A stretch of DNA of 64,000 bases from Salinactinospora qingdaonensis (GTDB lineage: Bacteria; Actinomycetota; Actinomycetes; Streptosporangiales; Streptosporangiaceae), in NCBI RefSeq assembly GCF_039539445.1, contig NZ_BAABDD010000009.1, forward strand, positions 62,001 through 126,000, in the 5' to 3' direction. The translations under genes and the position numbers were made by a program. The notes under the pieces were generated by a model, which saw only the letters and a program-made list of their open reading frames with translations, ran no database searches and was not told the DNA's origin. Shown one piece after another: positions 59,113-64,000 of this stretch (positions are counted from its first letter, which is position 1; every line of letters starts with the position of its first letter).

Positions 59113-60722
59113 TCCAGCGCCGCGACCAGGTGCGCGGCGACCTGGGGGAGACGTTCCAGGTAGCGCTCTGGGAGGTCGATGAGGGTGTGGCCGCTCAGCC
59201 AGGGGGCGGCCTGCGCGACGAGGGTGCGCGCCGTGCGTTTGTTCACCGGCGTGTGCCTCGCCGCGGCCACGCGGGTCACTCCCTCGCGCAGCACACTGGC
59301 GACCGAGCCGTGGGCGCGTTCCTGGCAGTGCGCGAGCAACTGACCGGCCGCGTCGTCGGGGGGCTGGGACGCGCGACGGGCGGTGATCACGGTGTGCTCG
59401 GCGTCGGGCTTGGGGCGCGAAAAGCTGATGTTCCAGCGTGGCGCCAGCAGCGCGGGGAGCCGCCGCCTGCCCTCGTCGCCGCCTTCGGGGCTGGCCGTGG
59501 CGACCACGACGCGCACCTGCTCGCTTTGGGCCGCCAAGATCGCGCGCAGCGCGAGCGTTTCCCAACCGCCGGCGAGGTTGACCACCGCCGTCCCCGCCTG
59601 TTGCGTGCTTTCGGTGGTCAGCCACGTCGCCAGGCGCACGTGCCCCACGTGGGGGCCGAGTGCCGCGGCCGGCCATTGCCCCACGGCCACGCACGTCTCG
59701 GACCCTTCCAGCAGGGCCGTCGCCGCGTCGGGCTCCAGCCCGCCGGTGGATTCGCGCGCGTTGCTCCCCTGGCTGTAGATGCGGGCCGTTTCGAGAGGGG
59801 CGCTCTGTCCCACGGGGCTGCGTGAGGTGGGGCGGAGCAGGTAGAGGTCACTGGCGGCGCCGATCGCTTCGGCGCCGAGGTAGCGGTTGAATCCCGGCCA
59901 TATCGCCTCGAAGGTCAGCCGCATCCGGCCGAGGCGGTCCTGTGTCTTGGCCGCCAGCGCCGGTGTCGTCTCGCTGGCGCCATAGGCCAGGAGAATCCGG
60001 CTATGACGGGTGTCGGCCAATCCGGCCAAGCCGTGTCGGACGAACAGTTCCACACCTTCTGGCGTGTAGGGCGGATCGGTGAAGACCAGGTCGGCCCGGC
60101 CGCGCACCGCGCGGGGCAGGCTGGCGCGCAAGTCGGCGAAGTAGCAGTGCACCGGCAGGTCGAGCCGGTCCGCGGCGGCGGCGATGTAGTCGAGGATGCG
60201 CTCGTCGATATCGACCACGGCCACCTCGCACTCGGGCTGCACGAGCCGCAGCGCCAGCGAGGTGAGGTCGTGGTCTCCCACGCACAGCACGTGGCGCCCC
60301 TCGAGAGCGAACCGGGTCGTGCACAGCACGGCGCGACGCAGCGCGGTAGCGGCGGTGGCGCTGACGTGGTCGAGGTCGGCGCGTGGCCGGGGCGCTTGGG
60401 CCACGAGCCGTTCCAGTTCGCGGGCCGCTTCGGCGTGCTCTGCCAAGAGGTGCCCGACGGGGTCGGCCACCTCCGGTTGGGTGAACGCCTCGCCAGCGGT
60501 GGGGCCGGGGAGCCGAACACGCTCGCCCTCGTGCTCTAGAGTGTCGCCGAGCGCGTCGAGGACGGCACTGACCACGCGGTGGGCCACAGCCGTAGCGCGC
60601 ACAAGCTCGCGGGCGCTCCACCAGCGGCCGTCGGCGAGCCTGCTGAGCACGAGTCGGCTGCGGGAGGCGTCAACGCCTTGCTCGCTCAGGTGTGCCGACA
60701 GCTCTGCGGGAAGATCGTTCAT
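59109..60722 (-). CDS. BpsA-like bis-aminopropyl spermidine synthase family protein
   Basis: 537 residues. Residues about 10-70 form a winged-helix-like start (SRLADGRWWSARELVRATAV). The catalytic Rossmann part has LCVGDHDLTSLALRL near 150, VAVVDIDERILDYI and FTDPPYTPEGVELF near 215, the pattern of branched-polyamine synthase BpsA. A further 200 residues after about 330 are not part of the archaeal/thermophile enzyme and are not recognised. It may transfer aminopropyl groups from decarboxylated SAM; an alternative is a methyltransferase. The gene is flanked by directly oriented repeats C and D. Confidence 0.75.
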   Translation of the reverse strand: MNDLPAELSAHLSEQGVDASRSRLVLSRLADGRWWSARELVRATAVAHRVVSAVLDALGDTLEHEGERVRLPGPTAGEAFTQPEVADPVGHLLAEHAEAARELERLVAQAPRPRADLDHVSATAATALRRAVLCTTRFALEGRHVLCVGDHDLTSLALRLVQPECEVAVVDIDERILDYIAAAADRLDLPVHCYFADLRASLPRAVRGRADLVFTDPPYTPEGVELFVRHGLAGLADTRHSRILLAYGASETTPALAAKTQDRLGRMRLTFEAIWPGFNRYLGAEAIGAASDLYLLRPTSRSPVGQSAPLETARIYSQGSNARESTGGLEPDAATALLEGSETCVAVGQWPAAALGPHVGHVRLATWLTTESTQQAGTAVVNLAGGWETLALRAILAAQSEQVRVVVATASPEGGDEGRRRLPALLAPRWNISFSRPKPDAEHTVITARRASQPPDDAAGQLLAHCQERAHGSVASVLREGVTRVAAARHTPVNKRTARTLVAQAAPWLSGHTLIDLPERYLERLPQVAAHLVAALD

Positions 60723-60780
60723 CGCTTACGAAGCGTAGGCTCCCGCCGGGGGTGGGCCGGCCGTGTGGGGCGGTTGGCGG

Positions 60781-60951
60781 CTAGGTTGTTGTTTTTGGCA
60801 GGGGCGGTGAGGGTCGGCGGTGGGTGCACGCGGGTGAGCGTCTCCGCTGTCGCCTCCAGGCTGGCGAGATCGTGCAGCGATCGAGGCACGAGCAGACGAA
60901 GAACACCCTCACAGCCCCCACACCCCAGTCGTCCGAGAAACAGAACCTAAG
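60781..60951. repeat. dispersed palindromic element, copy D
   Basis: 171 bp. Left end CTAGGTTGTTGTTTTTGGCA; right end CCGAGAAACAGAACCTAAG. Core 60857-60893 reads GCGAGATCGTGCAGCGATCG, then AGGCACGAGC. Same orientation as copy C on the other side of the BpsA-like gene. Confidence 0.82.
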
Positions 60952-60965
60952 CCGGGCAACGTAGA

Positions 60966-60984
60966 TCACACCCGTGGGGTGTGA
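60966..60984. promoter_or_regulatory. inverted repeat TCACACCC-GTG-GGGTGTGA
   Basis: Perfect 8-bp arms with a 3-nt centre, in the region between the divergent BpsA-like and gltB genes. Operator-like; the binding protein is unknown. Confidence 0.45.
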
Positions 60985-61109
60985 GATCGTCATGTAAACG
61001 ATGTGTGAATACCTACCGGAAGGGTATGAGTGGCAGCACCGTTCGGGGTAAAGCCGAGCAGTGGCCACATTTGTGGACCGGCGGGAACCAGACACTCATA
61101 CGAATTAGG

Positions 61110-61123
61110 CGAACCTCAGTTCG
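61110..61123. promoter_or_regulatory. SOS-box-like site CGAACCTCAGTTCG
   Basis: Matches the actinobacterial LexA consensus CGAAC-N4-GTTCG at every fixed position and has an A after it. It lies 423 bp before gltB and 388 bp before the divergent gene, neither a usual SOS gene, so binding is uncertain. Confidence 0.4.
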
Positions 61124-61292
61124 AGGGGTGTCACGTCTCGACGTACACTGTTCGCTGCCGCTTTCCTCCTATCGGGTGGTTTGCGGTGCGCGGTGCGGGG
61201 ATGCCACCCCATATTTTCCGACCGTGGGCAGCGGTGGTGCCAGCCGAAGGGCTTTCGTCACTGTTTTCCCAAGGCGGGAACAAGACGGATCG

Positions 61293-61322
61293 CCGCAACG
61301 TTGCGGAGAGAGGTCTAGACCT
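61293..61322. promoter_or_regulatory. palindromes CCGCAACGTTGCGG and AGGTCTAGACCT
   Basis: A 14-bp perfect palindrome (61293-61306) with the AACGTT centre typical of LacI-family operators and a 12-bp perfect palindrome (61311-61322) lie 225-250 bp upstream of gltB. A third, CCGCGA-GTA-TCGCGG, is at 61365-61379. The 594-bp gap 60952-61545 holds no accepted gene. Confidence 0.45.
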
Positions 61323-61545
61323 GGGGTTAGCCCGGTGCCCAGCCCGGCATGCACCGTAAGTTGCCCGCGAGTATCGCGGTCGGCGGGTGCACGATCGGGA
61401 CTCACGAGGACGTGACCCCGAGTACAGGCCGCACCGATGCGACACAACTGCGGGGACCACGGCCACCGCGCGCCAACGCAGCAGGGCCAATGTCGTCCCG
61501 AATGCGCTTTTCGCAAAGCCCAGACGTAAGACGACAGGAGGGTAG

Positions 61546-64000
61546 ATGCCTGCTGGTCAGGTGCAGCGTTTCGCCAACGGACCGAACGCCAAGACCACTC
61601 CCGAGGGCCTTTACGACAGCTCCTACGAGCATGACGCCTGTGGCGTCGGGTTCGTCGCCGACCTCGCTGGCCGTCCCAGCCACGACATCGTCGAGAAGGC
61701 ACTCACCGTACTGCGCAACCTCGACCACCGCGGCGCCGCCGGTGCCGACCCCGAGGACGGCGACGGCGCAGGAATCCTCACGCAGATCCCCGACCAGCTT
61801 TACCGGGAGGTCTGCGGTTTTGACCTGCCCGAAGCGGGCAGCTACGCCGCAGGTATCGGCTTTTTGCCCGCCGACCCCACCGAGCGCGCCAAGGCCATGG
61901 CCATGGTCGAGCGCATCGTCGACGAGGAGGGGCTGACCCTGCTCGGCTGGCGCGACCTGCCGTTTGAGCCGAGCTACTGCGGCCCGGCCGCCCGGGAGGT
62001 CATGCCGTTCTTCGGGCAACTCTTCGTTTCCGGGCGTGCCGGCAGCGCTACCGCCGGACTCTCCGGGATCGAGTTGGAGCGCTACACCTACTGCGTGCGC
62101 AAGCGCGCCGAGCACGAGGCTGGCGTGTACTTCCCGAGCTTGTCCCCCCGCACCATCACCTATAAGGGCATGCTCACCACTCCCCAGTTGGAGCCCTTCT
62201 TCCCCGACCTGTCGGACCGCCGGTTCGCCACCGGTTTGGCGCTGGTGCACTCGCGCTTTTCCACCAACACGTTCCCCTCGTGGCCGCTGGCCCACCCCTT
62301 CCGCTTCATCGCCCACAACGGTGAGATCAACACCGTCAAGGGCAACCGCAACATGATGCGCGCCCGCGAGGCCACGCTCGACAGCGACCTCATCCCCGGC
62401 GACATGTCGCGGCTTTTCCCGATCGTCGACCCCGATGCCTCCGACACCGACTCCTTCGACGCCGCTTTGGAGCTGCTGCACCTCGGCGGACGCTCGCTGC
62501 CCCACGCCGTGCTGATGATGATCCCCGAGCCGTGGGAGAACCACGCCGAGATGGACCCGGCGGTGCGGGCCTTCTACGAGTTCCACTCCATGCTCATGGA
62601 GCCCTGGGACGGACCGGCCTCGGTCACCTTCACCGACGGTTCGCTCATCGGCGCGGTCCTCGACCGCAACGGGCTGCGTCCCGGCCGCTACTGGGTCACC
62701 GACGACGGTCTCGTCGTCATGGCCAGTGAGGTCGGCGTTCTCGACATCGACCCCTCCCGGGTCGTGCGTAAGGGCCGGTTGCAGCCGGGCCGTATCTTCG
62801 TGGTCGACACCGCCCAGGGGCGCATCCTCGAAGACGACGAGGTCAAAAGCGAGCTTGCGGCCCAACACCCCTACGCCGAGTGGCTGGAGCGCGGGGTGGT
62901 CAAGCTTGAGGACCTGCCCGCGGCCAAGCCCACCCACACCGACGATCTGGTGCACCACCAGCAGGTCTTCGGCTACACCGAGGAAGAGCTGCGCGTCATC
63001 CTCACCCCCATGGCGCGTACCGGCGCCGAGCCGATCGGTTCCATGGGCACCGACACCCCGGTCGCGCCGCTGTCCAACCGGTCTCGGCAGCTCTTCGACT
63101 ACTTCTCGCAAGGCTTCGCGCAGGTCACCAACCCGCCGCTGGACGCCATCCGAGAAGAGCTCGTCACCAGCCTGGCCACCGCGCTCGGCGCTGAGGAGAA
63201 CGTGCTCTCTCCCGACCCCGAGGACTGTCGGCGCATCGTCGCGTCCACGCCGGTGCTCGACGACGCCGAGCTGGCGGCCATCGTCGCCGCCGGCGCACCC
63301 GGCGGCAACCCGGCGTTTCGCGCTCACACCGTGACCGGCACCTATCAGGTCGCCGGGGGCGGCCTCGCCCTGTCACAGCGCCTCGACGAGATCTGCGCCG
63401 AGGTGTCGGCCGCTATCGCCGACGGTGCCCACATCATCGTCCTCAGCGACCGTGGCGCCTCAGCCGAGCGCGCCCCCATCCCGTCGCTGCTGCTGACCGG
63501 TGCGGTCCACCACCACCTGGTGCGCGAGAAGACCCGCACCGAGGTCGGCCTCGTCGTGGAGACCGGCGACGCCCGCGAATGCCACCACGTGGCGCTGCTG
63601 CTGGGCTACGGCGCCTCCGCGGTCAACCCCTACCTTGCGTTGAGCACTGTCCGCGACCTGGTCACACGCGGCATCATCGAGGGCGTCGACACCGACAAGG
63701 CGGCCCGTAACGCCATCAAGGCCTTCGGTAAGGGGGTCTTGAAGATCATGTCCAAGATGGGCGTGTCCACGGTCAGCTCCTACACCGGTGCGCAGATCTT
63801 CGAGGCGCTCGGTCTTGGCCCGGAGGTGATCGACCGCTGCTTCACCGGGACCACCTCGCGCTTGGGCGGCGTGGGCTTCGACGTCCTCGCCGAAGAGGTT
63901 CGTATCCGGCACGCCCGGGCCTACGCCACCAACCCCGCCGATCACCGTCGGCTGGAGGTGGGCGGTGAGTACCAGTGGCGCCGCGAGGGCGAACCGCACC
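61546..64000 (+). CDS. gltB: glutamate synthase large subunit, 3' end beyond window
   Basis: About 818 residues visible. Nucleophile Cys32 in YEHDACGVGFVADL starts the mature enzyme after a short propeptide; RNLDHRGAAGADPEDGDGAG, FRFIAHNGEINTVKGNRN, GLRPGRYWVT and ASEVGVLDID belong to the glutaminase domain. The central domain and the start of the FMN domain (YLALSTVRDL, GKGVLKIMSKMGVSTVSSY) follow. It converts glutamine and 2-oxoglutarate to glutamate. GGAGGG lies 6 nt before the ATG. gltD is expected downstream. Confidence 0.97.
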   Translation, partial: MPAGQVQRFANGPNAKTTPEGLYDSSYEHDACGVGFVADLAGRPSHDIVEKALTVLRNLDHRGAAGADPEDGDGAGILTQIPDQLYREVCGFDLPEAGSYAAGIGFLPADPTERAKAMAMVERIVDEEGLTLLGWRDLPFEPSYCGPAAREVMPFFGQLFVSGRAGSATAGLSGIELERYTYCVRKRAEHEAGVYFPSLSPRTITYKGMLTTPQLEPFFPDLSDRRFATGLALVHSRFSTNTFPSWPLAHPFRFIAHNGEINTVKGNRNMMRAREATLDSDLIPGDMSRLFPIVDPDASDTDSFDAALELLHLGGRSLPHAVLMMIPEPWENHAEMDPAVRAFYEFHSMLMEPWDGPASVTFTDGSLIGAVLDRNGLRPGRYWVTDDGLVVMASEVGVLDIDPSRVVRKGRLQPGRIFVVDTAQGRILEDDEVKSELAAQHPYAEWLERGVVKLEDLPAAKPTHTDDLVHHQQVFGYTEEELRVILTPMARTGAEPIGSMGTDTPVAPLSNRSRQLFDYFSQGFAQVTNPPLDAIREELVTSLATALGAEENVLSPDPEDCRRIVASTPVLDDAELAAIVAAGAPGGNPAFRAHTVTGTYQVAGGGLALSQRLDEICAEVSAAIADGAHIIVLSDRGASAERAPIPSLLLTGAVHHHLVREKTRTEVGLVVETGDARECHHVALLLGYGASAVNPYLALSTVRDLVTRGIIEGVDTDKAARNAIKAFGKGVLKIMSKMGVSTVSSYTGAQIFEALGLGPEVIDRCFTGTTSRLGGVGFDVLAEEVRIRHARAYATNPADHRRLEVGGEYQWRREGEPH

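Noticed and set aside
60981..61415. Plus-strand frames upstream of gltB (up to 144 codons)
   Set aside because: No ribosome-binding site or domain; composition is Arg/Ser/Gly-rich and the frames cross several palindromes.
1..64000. tRNA, rRNA or insertion-sequence transposase genes
   Set aside because: No T-loop pattern in a cloverleaf context, no rRNA motif and no DDE transposase was found by reading both strands.

Overview
The window is high-GC DNA from a filamentous-type actinomycete. GTG starts are frequent, genes overlap by ATGA, GTGA or TGATG, and it carries DUF397/XRE pairs, the actinobacterial bifunctional PriA and a translational T-box ahead of ileS. Gene content and order (his cluster, hisI, trp-associated membrane protein, HGxxPAAW protein, trpCBA, lgt, gltB) suggest a Nocardiopsaceae/Streptosporangiales-like genome. 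That placement is inference, not a database result.

Layout. 1-5946: partial ileS with T-box leader, divergent from a small RraB-like protein, a DksA/TraR protein, lspA and rluD. 6043-10476: a repeat element, a ThDP-dependent enzyme and about 2.6 kb of repeat-rich DNA with no convincing gene. 10477-14878: azlCD exporter with an AraC-type regulator, a GNAT enzyme, a thioesterase and a YdcF protein. 14986-24223: a conflict-system island, with a Trypco1-like protein, an orphan DUF397 protein, and a four-gene operon encoding trypsin-EAD, EAD-VMAP, a MoxR ATPase and a 1554-residue SAV_2336/vWA-NB-ARC-TPR protein. 24538-31389: split LigD repair genes, a secreted EEP hydrolase, a PadR regulator, a membrane protein, YbaK, a LON-domain protein and ferritin with iron-box-like sites. 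31698-37234: hisD-hisC-hisB-orf-hisH-priA-hisF. 37235-38615: a second repeat island with a perfect 32-bp inverted repeat and a one-spacer type I-E CRISPR relic. 38616-46197: XRE/DUF397, a DUF574-type methyltransferase, a heterodimeric ABC exporter and a SIS protein. 46319-53320: hisI, small membrane proteins including tandem CD225 paralogues and a third decayed copy, and trpC-trpB-trpA. 53821-64000: MauE/DoxX-like and DsbA-like proteins, lgt, two related membrane-anchored proteins, a BpsA-like enzyme and the start of gltB.

How it fits together. Histidine and tryptophan synthesis are linked: trpF is absent and PriA is expected to serve both pathways. trpE is missing from the slot between hisI and the trp-associated membrane protein, where relatives often carry it. 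The conflict operon has the parts of a vWA-MoxR-associated (VMAP) system. The protease and the VMAP protein share a homologous effector-associated domain, and the vWA-like part is fused to a STAND NTPase whose last five residues read FLSQI, matching the FxSxx-COOH signature.

A dispersed repeat family (eight copies of a REP-like core; four copies in full elements ending in CTAGGTT and its complement) is scattered through intergenic regions and twice supplies the stop codon of a neighbouring gene. A second GC-rich repeat family fills both gene-free islands. No tRNA, rRNA, insertion-sequence transposase or cas gene was seen.
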